Below are positions 10,135 to 20,499 of a stretch of 64,000 nt of DNA, piece after piece; positions within the stretch are counted from its first letter, which is position 1; each line of letters opens with the position of its first letter. The notes beneath the pieces were generated by a model. It saw nothing but the letters and a program-made list of their open reading frames with translations, did not search any database and was not told the DNA's origin. The DNA comes from Schizochytrium sp. CCTCC M209059 (lineage: Eukaryota > Sar > Bigyra > Thraustochytrida > Thraustochytriidae): contig KN805388.1 of assembly GCA_000818945.1 (NCBI GenBank), positions 561,497-625,496 of the forward strand. Direction: 5' to 3'. The position numbers and the translations under genes are program-made.

Positions 10135-10851
10135 CGTGCCGGTCTCGACGCCGTCAGATGATACTTCGGGGATTGTTGCAGCGTATTCGAAATCGAACCA
10201 AGTTCAAGCAAGCACGTTCGCAAGCGAGGTCCGCGCCAATACCTCGAAATGTATGGGTTAGTGTCATAATAAAGAGAGAAGGGAGGAAAGGACGGCAGCT
10301 GCTTGGTGCAAAGGAGACAACCATGCCTGACTTCACGAGGCCTAGGCCTAGGCCTAGCTAGGGCTAGGTCTAGGCTAGCTTGAGAATAATTGATGGAAAG
10401 AGGGGTTAAAAAGGAGGCTCCTCCTCGATGCGGATCTTGCACAACCTTGCGTCCTCCCTGCTTTCCGAAAAGACGGTCTTTAATTGTTTTCGCTCAGCAA
10501 AACCACTTGCGTTGCTGTGGACGCGCACCTTTAAGATTCCGGATCCATCTGCAAGAACTGCCGCGCTCATCATGATGTTGATCGGATGACGATCGGATGA
10601 TTGGCCGACTCGCTAAGTCTCAAACCTTACAACGGATCGTTTTTCTTCCTTTTCCAAATTTTTTATTTCTCTCATGTCTGGCATGAAGGTTGAAGCTGTT
10701 GTTTTGTGGACACGACCATGGCAGGGAACACCATTCCAAGGTGCTCTTTTGTCGAAGAAGGAGAAGATCTTATAAAAAAAGAAGAGAGAACTTGAACTTT
10801 TTAGATTTCCTTTTTTTTTCTTTACTTACTATGCCGCCGTGTTCCTTTAGC
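10135..10851. other. Intergenic region between two minus-strand genes
   Basis: No supportable gene. It should contain the promoter of the WW-domain gene and the 3' flank of MetAP2. A CCTAGG-type tract at about 10340-10380 is the only conspicuous repeat; A/T-rich runs lie near 10640-10830. Confidence 0.6.
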
Positions 10852-12204
10852 TCATCGTTTCCAAATAGCTTCGTTCCACTCGGGCATTCTGTCGCGAGGA
10901 GCACCAGCACGTGCGGTGAGAATCTCGAAACCATCCTCTGTGACGAGAAAGGTGTGCTCAAACTGACTGCTGCGCTTGCCATCCTTGGTCGTCGCGGTCC
11001 AGTCATCAGGCCAGAGCAGATCGCCCCAGTTACCGCCCTGGTTAATCATGGGCTCAATGGTGAAGATGTGACCAGGACGCATGATGCCGCGCGCCTTGTT
11101 CTTGGCATAGTGAGGCACGTTGGGAGGACCATGAAAGAGACGGCCGACACCGTGGCCGCAGTACTTGCGGACGACCGTGCATCCATTCTGTGCAGCGTGC
11201 TTGCTAATGACGGCGCCAATCTCGCGATAAAGGTTGCCAGGGCGGATGAGTTCGGTGGCAAGGCGCAGGCACTCGTATGAAGTGCGCACGAGGTTGACGC
11301 TCGCCTCGTCGCACTTACCGATAAAGTACGTCTCGTTGAGGTCAGCATGATGCTCGTCCTTGTACACGGAAATATCGAGGTTGACAATGTCGCCCTCCTG
11401 AATGGGGCGGCAGTCCGGGATACCGTGGCAAATGACCTCGTTAGGGGACACGCAGACGGATTTCTTGAAGTGAAAGTAGTTGAGAGGGCTCGGGTAGACA
11501 CCACGAGCCATGCACGCCTTGTAGACGACGCGGTCAATCTCGTCGCCCGTAACGCCCGCTCGCATAAAGCGTGCCGCAATGTCGAGGACCTCGCGGCCAA
11601 TCCTGCAGACTTCACGCATCTTCTCGGCATCCTCGGCCTCGACAACAGGGATCATGCCTGCCTCGGGTCCGGTCTTGAAGGCGGTCTCCATCTTGGAGAC
11701 TCCAGTTTCGTGGTAATCGGGAAGGGGCACGTTTTCCGCAGCCTTCATCTGCTTGGTGATGAGTGCCGGACGCAGAGGTCCTGAGAAAGTGTATCCGGTG
11801 AAGAAGTTGGGCACAGCGAGCTTCTTCTCTTCGGAAATGCCTTCCACCTGGTCCTTGGTTTCCTCCAGCCAGACATCGCACATTTTCCGAAACTCCTCGG
11901 TGTCCATGGCCCAGATGGATCCCTCGGGGGCAGCGGACTTGGCAGCGGCGCCTGCCTTCTTCTTCTTCTTCTTTTTCTTCTTCTTTTTCTTCTGCTTCTT
12001 CTCGCCGTCGCCCTCGGCCCCCTCGTCATTGTCCTCACCATCCTCGTCATCATTATCGTCGCCATTGTCATCCTCGCCGGCAGCATCCTTCTTGTTGTCC
12101 TTCGCCGCAGCCTCATCCTGCTGCTCGTCCGCCACCGCGGCAGCCGCCTCGACCTCCGTCGCGGGCGCCTTGGGCGGCGCGGTCTCGGTTTCGAGCTCCG
12201 CCAT
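10852..12204 (-). CDS. MetAP2: Methionine aminopeptidase 2
   Basis: A 450-residue type 2 methionine aminopeptidase that removes initiator Met from nascent proteins in the cytosol. The start is the ATG at 12204 (MAELE), which gives the usual family length; the open frame upstream is GC-rich promoter sequence. The N-terminal 110 residues are acidic, followed by a poly-Lys tract, the hallmark of eukaryotic MetAP2. The pita-bread catalytic domain follows, with metal ligands in NLDISVYKDEHHADLNETY (two Asp), the His of CGHGVGRLFHGPP, the Glu of FTIEPMINQGG and the Glu of FEHTFLVTEDG, plus the substrate-binding HGIPD loop. All expected residues are present. Confidence 0.97.
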   Translation of the reverse strand: MAELETETAPPKAPATEVEAAAAVADEQQDEAAAKDNKKDAAGEDDNGDDNDDEDGEDNDEGAEGDGEKKQKKKKKKKKKKKKAGAAAKSAAPEGSIWAMDTEEFRKMCDVWLEETKDQVEGISEEKKLAVPNFFTGYTFSGPLRPALITKQMKAAENVPLPDYHETGVSKMETAFKTGPEAGMIPVVEAEDAEKMREVCRIGREVLDIAARFMRAGVTGDEIDRVVYKACMARGVYPSPLNYFHFKKSVCVSPNEVICHGIPDCRPIQEGDIVNLDISVYKDEHHADLNETYFIGKCDEASVNLVRTSYECLRLATELIRPGNLYREIGAVISKHAAQNGCTVVRKYCGHGVGRLFHGPPNVPHYAKNKARGIMRPGHIFTIEPMINQGGNWGDLLWPDDWTATTKDGKRSSQFEHTFLVTEDGFEILTARAGAPRDRMPEWNEAIWKR

Positions 12205-12841
12205 GGTGAGGTCCTTCAAGATCAACCTCTTCTCTCCCGGCTCGACCCCGAAGAGCAAGTCTGCCGACGCCGAAGAGCCTGCGCTCGGGACGAGCTCGAG
12301 CTCGCGCTCGCCTTCGCGCTCCCGCGGCCCGCGTGCGTGCCCGACGTCGCGCGCGTGCTCGCCCGCGGCCTTGCGCGCCGCCTTTGCCGCTCTGCCGCCG
12401 CAGCGCTGGCCTGCGATTCTGGGGCCCATGGCGGGCACCCGAATTCGCGTGGGCGTGGACCTGGAGGCGAGCTTGTCTTGCAGAAGGGCGGGGTCTTGCA
12501 GCAGGACTTGCAGAAGGAGTTCGGGGTCTGTACGGGCTCGCGCGGCGAGGAGAGAGGAGAGAAGAGGCGGCAGAAAGAAGCGGCGAGGCGAGTTTCGTCA
12601 CGCCAGAAGAAGCCGGCGGTGGCGGAAGAACGAGGCGAGGCGAGGGGAGGTCGTCAATGTGCTGTGGCGATTGACGACGGCGAGGATAAGGAGGACGAGG
12701 ACGGGGAGAACAAGAAGGGAGGATTGTGAAACCCGTTGAAACGGAGACGCGGGGGTTGCAATAACGTGTGTGAGTGAATCTGCGACAGACTTGTCGCGGA
12801 GACCAGGTCTCTGCTTTCTTGCCAACAAAAGATTGGCGAAC
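12205..12841. other. Divergent promoter region, MetAP2 / methyltransferase
   Basis: No supportable gene. The right part is purine-rich on the plus strand (GAGGAGAGAGG-like). A frame continues upstream of the methyltransferase to a GTG at 12770, but no ATG is available there. Confidence 0.6.
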
Positions 12842-13543
12842 ATGTTTGCGGCGTGGAAACTCGAGGGCAGGCCTGACCGGGAGCGCTACGAGAAGGCGTA
12901 TCGCTGCGAGGTTTTGGTCGAGGACGGCGAGACGCCTCGCGAGGTGGCTGCAGATATTGCGCAAAACAGAACAGCCATTGGAACATGCGTGTGGGACGGA
13001 AGTCTAGTGGCCGCCCATTGGCTGGGCATGGCCGCCCAAGTTGGCCGACTTGTCGATGGTAAACGCGTGATCGATATTGGCGCGGGAACTGGGATTCTGG
13101 GTGTGCTTGCGGTGAAAATGGGGGCCTCCCGCGCCGTGGTAACGGACTTGGACCTGTGTTTGCCCGTCATTCGTGAGAACATTGCTGGAAACGACATTAG
13201 CGGCAAGGCGATGGCGGCGACGCTGGATCTGAGTAAAGCGCCGAATGTCGAGGCGTGGCGTGGGGCCTTTGACACGATCCTCATTGGCGAAGTCATGTAT
13301 CTCTCTGAACTTTCGGAGGGCATTGCTCGATGGTGCGATTATCTGGCCGCCCCGACGGGATGCAGCGTTGTCATGGCGTGGGGGCGGAACGCACGTGCGG
13401 AGCCTGGAGTGCTTGACCATTTGCGCGCAAAGGGGTTTGTGACCAACGTTATACCGTTTGAGGACCAACACAAAGTGTATCGTGCCTCAGATTGTCATCT
13501 TTGCGAGGCGAGGCGTCAGCCGCCAGCAAGTGTCGCGCCAGCC

Positions 13544-13577
<34 letters not shown>

Positions 13578-13579
13578 AA
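12842..13579 (+). CDS. METTL21-type protein methyltransferase
   Basis: A 245-residue class I SAM-dependent methyltransferase of the lysine-methyltransferase (Methyltransf_16) type. Seen: the upstream VWDGSLVAAHWL helix typical of the family, motif I VIDIGAGTGILGVLA, the acidic residue ending strand 2 in VVTDLD, and DTILIGEVMY around motif IV in place of the usual (D/E)xxY. The likely substrate is a protein lysine or histidine; which one cannot be told from sequence. The start is the first in-frame ATG (12842), since the longer frame begins at GTG. The C-terminus is a run of Ser encoded by a TCA microsatellite (about 13545-13576), probably dispensable. Confidence 0.85.
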
Positions 13580-14427
13580 CGCGAGGCCAATCACACACAC
13601 ATACACAAATTAGGACTTGGTCGATTCCGGAGAAAGTGGTGAGTGTATTCATTGTGTCAATTCATTAGGTAGCACGATGCTTAGGTTGATGTGAACGCGA
13701 CCGTGGTTCTGACTTCTTTCATGAGCAAGGTAGAAAAGGTGGAATGCTAAAATATATTTTGATGGAGTGTATAAGACCAAATTTGGATTTTCTTGCAGTT
13801 AGTATCATGGTGATACTACCATGCTACAGACGTGAAGCCAATCATTGTTTCACTCTCGAGGAACATGAGAAAAGAGAATGAAGTGCAAAGTTGAGTTTGA
13901 AAGTCTTGCCGTGTAGTTTCGGGTATTCCCTCAGCAAGTCATAACGCCAACGCTTGGGGTGCTACTTTTCTCGCACAGGAAGAGGATGGACCGTCGTGGC
14001 AAGATATAAATCAAAATGACCCAAAACAAAGCAAGAATCGTAGTTAGCTTTCAATGATGATAGCAAAGACCAACGGACTCTCGCGATCCCTCTCGGCATG
14101 CTCGCGGGCGTGTTCTAGTCAATTGAGAATCTCCACACCAATGTCGGATGGAGCGAAGAGACCTGAATTATGAACGTCGTCGTTGGCGGGCACTATATGT
14201 AGAAAAAGAAGAAGGAGAAGAAGGAATAGAGGTCGGCTGTGATGAAAAAGGTGAGGTGAAGCATAGCAGGTCAAAGTAGAACAGAGCAGAGCAACATAAG
14301 AAGAGAGCAAATGAAGAAAACAACAACACACGAACGAACAGGAAGAGAAGAACGCGAGATAAATATGCATCCTTCTCTCCATCAACCATCAACCCATCCG
14401 TCCATCCATCCATCCATCCGAAGCTGC
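13580..14427. other. Gene-less convergent region with a small hairpin
   Basis: About 850 bp between the 3' ends of the methyltransferase and TFIIS genes with no convincing reading frame. It is more AT-rich than its surroundings. AGTATCA-TGG-TGATACT at 13801-13817 forms a 7-bp hairpin overlapped by an alternative CATGGT/ACCATG pairing. An ATCC tract lies at about 14394-14420. Confidence 0.6.
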
Positions 14428-15375
14428 TTAGCAGCGCCAACGCTTGCCGCAGCTGAGACAGCTGACGAAGACGGTCATTGGCTCATCAGCGGATCGAGTC
14501 TGTTTCTGATAATGCGTTGTCTTTTTCGAATTGCAGCGACTGCACGTGTACAGACCGCCATTGACATCAACGCCGGCAGCCTTCATAATCTCCTCGCGGT
14601 TCTTGTCAAGCCAGTCCTGCTGCGAGGCCTGAAACACCTCTTGCATTTCTTTGTCCTTTTCCTCCTTCTTTTCTTTGGGCAACATTTGCTCGGGAGACAT
14701 GCGCACGAGTTCGTTCGTGGGGAGGCGACCCTCGATAATGTCGTGGCGGAGCTGAGGAAAGCGGCCAAGATTTGCTTTGAGCGTACGGTACATGGACTTG
14801 TATGGTTCGGTGCTGGCGCCGAGGACCTCGCACATGGAGCTTTCGACGTGGACTGCAGCAAGTCTGGCCTTGTCCTCGCCGTACACAGCTTCATCCTCCT
14901 TGAAAATCTTGGAAATGAGGTCGCAGATTTTCTTTCGCTTCGAGTCTGCTGGCGGCGAGATCACTGCGAGTCCAGGTCCAGCGGGACGCGGAGCTTCCTT
15001 TTCACCAGCGCTGTCCTCTCCAGCGTCTTCCTTGGAAGCGGCGGCGTCTTCCCCGGGCGAGGCCTTTCCTTCCTTGCTCTCGCCGACGTCCTCGGCTGGG
15101 ATGGACCCTGCGGAAGAGGACCGCTCGAGCTTTGCGAGCGCCTTCCACTTTTCCAGGATCGGCTTGGCCTTTTCGCTGATGTCCTTGCGGGGGTCTTTGG
15201 CCAGCTTGGCGACGGTCTTGCCGATCCCGGACGCCTTGAGCGCCTCCCGCGAGACGGCGGTCTCCGCGAGGGTTTCGAAGACCCTCAGCACCGCCTGCGC
15301 GTCGCCCTCATTCTTACGCAGCTCTTTGCGCATGCGCGTCAGGTCCTCCACCGTGTGCCGCGCCGCCGCGCCCAT
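14428..15375 (-). CDS. TFIIS: Transcription elongation factor TFIIS
   Basis: A 315-residue TFIIS, which restarts arrested RNA polymerase II by stimulating transcript cleavage. The start is the ATG at 15375; the 96 upstream codons run through promoter-like sequence. Domains: a helical N-terminal TFIIS/LW bundle (about 1-80, with GIGKTVAKLAKDP), a charged Ser/Glu linker, the central TFIIS-M domain (about 140-260, RSLKxNL-like FRTLKANLGRF region), and a C-terminal zinc ribbon CSRCNSKKTTHYQKQTRSADE with the second Cys pair in CLSCGKRW. The acidic DE pair of the catalytic hairpin is intact, so the protein should be active. Confidence 0.96.
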   Translation of the reverse strand: MGAAARHTVEDLTRMRKELRKNEGDAQAVLRVFETLAETAVSREALKASGIGKTVAKLAKDPRKDISEKAKPILEKWKALAKLERSSSAGSIPAEDVGESKEGKASPGEDAAASKEDAGEDSAGEKEAPRPAGPGLAVISPPADSKRKKICDLISKIFKEDEAVYGEDKARLAAVHVESSMCEVLGASTEPYKSMYRTLKANLGRFPQLRHDIIEGRLPTNELVRMSPEQMLPKEKKEEKDKEMQEVFQASQQDWLDKNREEIMKAAGVDVNGGLYTCSRCNSKKTTHYQKQTRSADEPMTVFVSCLSCGKRWRC

Positions 15376-15971
15376 CGCGCCCGGCCCTCCCGCGCGCCTC
15401 CCTCCCTCCCTCGCTCGCTCGCTTCCGTTCTGCCACGCCCACCCGCGGTCGCGGTTTGGGGGCCCCGAGGGGCGTTTTCGGGGGCCCGGCGCCTGGGCCC
15501 GCGCACAGTCGGGCTCTGCGCGCTGCAAGTCGAGTTTCGGGATAGCGCACTTGCGCGGGCCGCGGGAAAAATCGCCGCCAGCCACGAACGAACTAACCAC
15601 GGCCTGCCTGCTACGGGTATATATACTACGTATATATATACAAGGATGAGGCGACTCGCACAAGAGCAGAACGCGATTGCCGAGCCGAGGTCCCGCGACG
15701 CGAGCACGCTCGCGAGCACGCGCACCGCGGCCCGCTCGCTCGTTCGTTCGCTCGCTCGCTCGCTCGCTGTGGACGCAGCCAGCCCTGGCCCGGTAGGCGT
15801 CGGGCTTGAGCGGAGGGGGAGGTAGCTTGCTTGGGCTGGGGGGTTGTCGTTGTCCGTCGTCGTCGTCGTCGGAGAAGCTGGAGTTGAACTTGTTCTCCGC
15901 TTTGGAAACGAAGACTTCTGACGGAACGTAGAAGGGCAGTGCGAACGAGAAGAGAGAAAGCGCTCTTGAAG
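15376..15971. other. Divergent promoter region, TFIIS / UBC9
   Basis: No supportable gene; the long antisense frame over this stretch is a GC-rich shadow. It holds CGCT/CGTT tetramer runs at about 15732-15768 and one AT-rich palindromic patch. Confidence 0.6.
15617..15641. promoter_or_regulatory. Candidate TATA-like element in a divergent promoter
   Basis: A GTATATATAC and a TATATATATAC run flank ACG in an otherwise GC-rich stretch. It lies 242 bp from the TFIIS ATG and 331 bp from the UBC9 ATG. It could act as a TATA element for either gene, but could equally be a chance AT dinucleotide tract. Confidence 0.3.
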
Positions 15972-16083
15972 ATGTCTGCAGTGGCCCTGGGAAGACTCAA
16001 GGTAGGTTCGCTTGGGACGAGAGTGAACATCATCACATTCATGTCTTGCACTCCTTGCAAATTCGTGGTTGACAGAAACTTTG

Positions 16084-16114
<31 letters not shown>

Positions 16115-16737
16115 GTTCGTCGGAAAACTTCAAAAGCAAGAGAACGAGATAGAGATGAGCATGGCGAGATGAAGTCGATGGAATGTGCTCTAGGTCGGCT
16201 GACGATTGAGGAAAAAAAAAACTGAAAAACTGATGCACATGTGTGTACGTACGTACGTGTGGGTTTGTGTGACACGGTCGAGCGCAGGCGGAGCGGTCGG
16301 CTTGGAGAAAAGACCACCCGATCGGTTTTTTTGCGCGCCCTGCAAAAAATCCAGATGGCAGCGCGAACCTCATGACGTGGAAAGCGGGTATTCCCGGCAA
16401 AGCAGGGACAGATTGGGAGGGGGGTCTCTATATGGTCGAGGTACGCTTTGACACGGATTATCCGCTGAAACCCCCCGAGGTCTATTTCACGCCACCTATT
16501 TTCCATCCAAACATCTACCCATCGGGTCGGGTGTGCCTGAGTATTCTCTCTAGCGACTGGAAACCATCCATCACTCTCAAGCAAATTCTTCTCGGCGTGC
16601 AGGATCTTCTCGACAACCCAAATAATGATGATCCGGCGCAAAGTCAGGCCTCACATTTGCTCAGTACAGATCCTGATCTTTATAAGGAGCGCGTCCGCGA
16701 CGAGGCCCGCCTTTATTCGCCGACAGGGGCCTTATGA
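15972..16737 (+). CDS. UBC9: SUMO-conjugating enzyme UBC9, two exons
   Basis: E2 enzyme that transfers SUMO to target lysines. Exon 1 is 15972-16001 (10 codons, MSAVALGRLK), the GT-AG intron is 16002-16287, and exon 2 is 16288-16737, for 159 residues. The join is supported because MSAVALGRLK-AERSAWRKDHP matches the spacing of the UBC9 N-terminus exactly and puts the active-site Cys of YPSGRVCLSIL at residue 93, the canonical position. Other UBC9 hallmarks: HPxxF, IPGKAGTDWEGGLY, PPIFHPNIYPSG, LNDPAQ-like DNPNNDDPAQ, and no extra insert of ubiquitin E2s. The intron contains a pyrimidine CT repeat (16083-16112) well upstream of the acceptor. Confidence 0.96.
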
Positions 16738-17168
16738 AGAAGATGGTTTTTTTTTCGAATCTTTGCATTCTCTAACAAACCATGAAAAGCTCCTGTAATG
16801 TTCTTTTGTTTATGTTCACCAGAAGTATCTAGGTTCTTGGCCTCGTTGTACATGTTTCCTAGATTATTTTTTCTCACATATGTTTACTGTCGTGAGCATG
16901 GGAGACAGGAGACACTGATGACTATTGTTGTTTACGAAAGGCAATCAGTCATGTGGGCCACGAAAAGAAGACTTTTCACGTTCTTCCTCTGTTTGATTCA
17001 GGGGTCCGCTCATGTACTGCCGCTCAGCTACAGTACCCCTTTCCATTTCCGTTTTCATTCTCATTCTGTGGAGAACGAAACGTGATTGCCCAGAGCTCTC
17101 TTGACGGCAATGCGTGCGTTGTAGCAATCACAATTATTTCTGTTTTAAAATCTCCAAGGATAACCTCC
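16738..17168. other. Convergent 3' region, UBC9 / TMEM120
   Basis: No supportable gene. T-rich sequence follows the UBC9 stop. Both flanking genes end here, so polyadenylation signals for both are expected. Confidence 0.6.
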
Positions 17169-18506
17169 TTACTTGCGTTTCTGGGCTTCCGAAATGTCAA
17201 GAAATCCTCTGAGGTTCTCATCATCGGCCTGACGCGCTATCATAGAACGCTTCTTGTTGGTCTTGCTGTATACAGTAAGAATAGTGCTGATGAAGTTTCC
17301 TCCGCCGAGAAAGAGCGAGAGCAGGCCGGAGGTGGCGACCTGAAGCTCCTCGCGATATTCGGTCCAGTGCTTGTTGAAAATGTCGCACTCGGTGAAAAGC
17401 GTGCGAATAAAGGAAAGGCCCAAAGAAAAGTGCCAAATGTGACCCAGCAGCAAAAAGGGCACGAGGACGACGAGCTCCTTGGGCAATTCTGTGAGCGTTT
17501 CGGGATAGGAAATGTCCATGTGACCAGTCTTGCCTAGCGCGCGATTGGCGTAGTCCCTCTTGCGGTAAAACATGATCTGCATCGTCTGCACGAGGCCCGT
17601 GTAGCAAATGAGATAGGTCACGTATGGCACATAACTGATGTAAAGGTCCGTCGGCGGCCAGACGAGCCAGACCACTGTGCCAGCAGCCGAAAGGTAATGG
17701 TGATAGATCCACCACGATCGAATGTCGCTCCCGTTTACCAAGAGGATATTCTCGCGAAGCGCCAGGGACACAAAGTAGTACATGAGCCAGAGGTGATGCA
17801 GAATATTGATCCAGTGCGTGTCGAGCCACTCGTGCCGAAGATAGTAGTGGAAGAGGAGGACAACAAGCGGGAACATGACAAAGATGGCGTTCGTTCGGAG
17901 CTTGAACTTGTTGTACTCGTCCCGAAGGCGCTCGCGCTCCGGCGCAGAGAAACACTTGACGTTGACACGACCGAGCATCATGCGCGAGAAAAGGGACCGC
18001 GTCTCGGGCCGGACCTTGCGCAGGCCTTCGAGTTTCCTGCCTAGAGCATTGATCGCTCCTTTTGCCTTGACTTGCTCCTCCTCTGGGAGCGCTTTGACGC
18101 GTCCGTTGAGCGCCTTCATTTCGCGTTGCGACCGCAGCGAAATGGCTTTAACCTTGTTTTGCAGTGCTGTTGACTTCTCCATGAGCTTGACAAATTCTTG
18201 CACGCTGTGTGCCATTTCGCAGACAACCCATGTGAGTCTCCGATAAACGTGTATAGATACATACCGGCCGACGACGCCTCTCGCTGATGGGGATGGTTGT
18301 GCGACCATTTCCGATGCATGGAAAACTTACAGCTCGTTGCCGGAAATGAGGTCATCGTTGATGCTCTTGATTTCGGCAAGCATGTCCTGTAGCGCGGCAT
18401 TCTCCTCCGCGCGCTCCTGGGCCGTACGCTCCTTACCGCTGTTCTCGGTTTCCTCCTCCTTGGCGGGGTCCAGCAAGTTGGCACCTTCGTCCTCCTTAGG
18501 CGCCAT
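17169..18506 (-). CDS. TMEM120: TMEM120 family membrane protein, two exons
   Basis: Homologue of TMEM120A/B, multipass proteins of the ER/nuclear envelope with a fold like fatty-acid elongases and bound coenzyme A in the animal structures. Exon 1 is 18331-18506 (MAPKEDEG start, 58 codons plus two bases), the intron is 18238-18330 (GTAAGT donor, 93 bp), and exon 2 is 17169-18237, for 414 residues. Exon 1 and the start of exon 2 form the N-terminal coiled coil. About six membrane helices follow, with the family signature NGSDIRSWWIYHHYLS and the LPFLLLGHIWHFSL segment. The shorter frame starting within the intron lacks the complete coiled coil, which supports the spliced model. The exact acceptor is inferred from phase. 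Confidence 0.88.
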
Positions 18507-18982
18507 GACGGCCGATCAACGGAGAAGCCGTCTTCGTCTTCTTCTTCTTCGTCGTCCTTGTCGTCGTCGACGAAGGCTTGCGCACCGTACCCAGCTCTCC
18601 GCCTTGTCCCACTCCGCTGGCGCCGGCGCTGCTGTGCCCGCGCGTGCAGTGCGGTCTGCCCGCGCCTCCGCCGCCGCGAGTCGCCAGCGTCCTTATTTCT
18701 CTCTCTCTCTTTCTCTCTCTCTGTGTCTGCGTCGCAGCCGCGACCAGGATACGTCATTGAAACCGCCCGCTTCCGTAACCGCCGAATCCTCCCGTTACGC
18801 ACACAGCCGTTTACCCTTCACTTCCACTCAACCAAACGCGTGAGTGTCAGGGGACACCCCTCCGTCTCTCCATCTATTCGGCGACAGCGAGCGTGCGCGC
18901 CGCGGCGCCACCCGCGCTCTCGCCCGCTGCTGCTGCCGCGCCCCGCTGCCGCTGCCGCGCCCCGCCTCGCTCTCGCGCGCGG

Positions 18983-19034
18983 NNNNNNNNNNNNNNNNNN
19001 NNNNNNNNNNNNNNNNNNNNNNNNNNNNNNNNNN
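18983..19034. other. Assembly gap (52 N)
   Basis: Fifty-two undetermined bases. The same string CGCCTCGCTCTCGCGCGCG occurs immediately left and right of the gap, so the missing sequence is probably a tandem repeat of this GC-rich unit or the join is an artefact. Confidence 0.98.
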
Positions 19035-19302
19035 CGCCTCGCTCTCGCGCGCGGGCCGCGCACCGCTCGCAGCGCGGCGACGGCCGGCCTGGGGCCGGGC
19101 GAGAGCGCGGGTGGCGTGCGGCCGGGAGGCGGGGCCTTCGCTCGGGAGCGGCGCCGAGGGCGAGGATCCAGAGCGCGGCCGGTCGCAGAGGGGACAGAGG
19201 CCGGGCGTCGCAGGTCCGCCTGATCGATCGATCGGTCGATCGATTGCTGGAAAAGGCGACGACGAAGCGAGGCAAGCAAAGCAAAGCAGCATCGGCGGCC
19301 AC

Positions 19303-19304
<2 letters not shown>

Positions 19305-19339
<35 letters not shown>

Positions 19340-19410
19340 GGAGCAGAAGCAGGAACACGAGCAGAAGTAGAAGCAGAAGCAGGAGCACGAGCAGGAGCAA
19401 GGGCAGGAGC
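19305..19410. repeat. GAGCAC/GAGCAG hexamer tract
   Basis: Imperfect tandem hexamers (GAGCAC, then GAGCAG, AGAAGC variants) ending a few bases before the hydrolase ATG. They would lie in its 5' UTR. Confidence 0.85.
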
Positions 19411-19417
19411 GGAGAGG

Positions 19418-20203
19418 ATGGCGTCGAACACGGAGCCCAAGGCGGAGACCGCGTGCTGCCCGCCGACACGCGTGCCGGCGCTCGTGGGACCTTCGGAGCA
19501 CGAGGCGCAGGGAGCCTTTGAGGAGATCGCGGAAGGGCTCCGCGCGTACGTGGTCAAGCCCAAAAGCGGTGAAACCTCGAAGCGCGCGGTGATTCTGCTG
19601 AACGATATCTTTGGCATCGCCACGGGCCGTCATGTTGGCGTCGCCGATACCATTGCAGAGAGCCTGGGCTGCACGGTAGTCGGCCCAGACTTTTTCCGCG
19701 ACGATAAGCTCGGGCACGACCAGATCGGAACGCCTGCAATGATGGAATTTATCAAGCGGCACCCACTCAAGGACCTTCAGGCCGACCTTGACAAGGTGTA
19801 CGCTTGGCTCAAGCCGGAGGAGGTCGATTCGATCGGGCTGCTCGGCTTTTGCTATGGAGCTTGGATGGTTTTCCAGGAAAGCACTCGCCTGGCGGATCCT
19901 CGCATCAAGGCCGGTGCAAACTTTCATCCATCGCTGGGCATCGAGCAGGTCCACGGTGGGTCCCCGGAGACCTTGGCCGCGGGCATCAAACTTCCGCAGC
20001 TGGTATGCCCTAGCAAGGACGACCCGGAGCTTGTCAGGCCGGGCGGCCCCATTCCTGCCGACAAGGCTACCTATGAAATCTTTGACCTCGTGAACCATGG
20101 ATTTATGACGCAGGGCGACGTCAAGGACGAGACTGTTCATAAGTGCGTCGAGGCCGGAATCAAGCTCTGTACCGAATACTTTCGCGGGCAACTCAAGGCG
20201 TGA
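19418..20203 (+). CDS. Dienelactone hydrolase family protein
   Basis: A 261-residue alpha/beta hydrolase of the dienelactone hydrolase type. The start is the ATG at 19418 (MASNTEPK), which follows the hexamer tract. The nucleophile elbow is GLLGFCYGAW with Cys as nucleophile, as in this family, where GFCYGG is usual. The catalytic His is probably that of NHGFM; the Asp is likely in SKDDPE. Length and motifs match cytosolic carboxymethylenebutenolidase-like enzymes of eukaryotes. The true substrate is unknown for most eukaryotic members. No signal peptide is visible. Confidence 0.9.
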   Translation: MASNTEPKAETACCPPTRVPALVGPSEHEAQGAFEEIAEGLRAYVVKPKSGETSKRAVILLNDIFGIATGRHVGVADTIAESLGCTVVGPDFFRDDKLGHDQIGTPAMMEFIKRHPLKDLQADLDKVYAWLKPEEVDSIGLLGFCYGAWMVFQESTRLADPRIKAGANFHPSLGIEQVHGGSPETLAAGIKLPQLVCPSKDDPELVRPGGPIPADKATYEIFDLVNHGFMTQGDVKDETVHKCVEAGIKLCTEYFRGQLKA

Positions 20204-20499
20204 CTAGCTGGAGATTCGAACGCTCCGGCGAGCAAGCAGCTCAAAGAGGGTTTCCTATGATGGCGTGTCCTTTTCAAACGAGAAAAAAAATGCCATCTCT
20301 TTCACCCTTCTCAGGCTCCCAACACAAACAATTAAAAACATCGAGAAAATTGTCTCTTTTCACGTTCGGATCCCATCGTTCGGATCTGCGTCGATCTTTT
20401 CAATAACATTTATATAGCATGACGTCGCGGTTCCCCCGGAAAGCTAAAAGTACGTTCCGCAACGTGTTATGGACGGAGAGAACCCTTGCTTCGACATTG

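Larger units (their letters stand above)
18507..19417. other. Divergent promoter region with assembly gap
   Basis: No supportable gene. GC-rich, with CT-rich runs near 18697-18722, an assembly gap, an ATCG tetramer tract (about 19221-19249) and a GAGCAC hexamer tract before the hydrolase start. Reading frames spanning it are open only because of the N run and the repeat. Confidence 0.6.

Noticed and set aside
12770..12841. Longer start of the methyltransferase
   Set aside because: It begins at GTG; the first ATG is at 12842 and precedes the complete catalytic domain.
14311..15825. A 504-residue plus-strand frame
   Set aside because: It is antisense to the TFIIS gene, which has clear domains; high GC keeps the opposite strand open.
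18116..18802. 228-residue minus-strand frame over TMEM120 exon 1
   Set aside because: It is a different frame from the spliced TMEM120 model, Arg-rich and without domains.
18893..19417. Upstream extension of the hydrolase through the N run
   Set aside because: The frame crosses undetermined bases and hexamer repeats; the ATG at 19418 gives the normal family length.
20210..20240. GATTCGAAC-like string resembling a tRNA T-arm
   Set aside because: No matching D-arm, anticodon arm or acceptor stem could be found around it.
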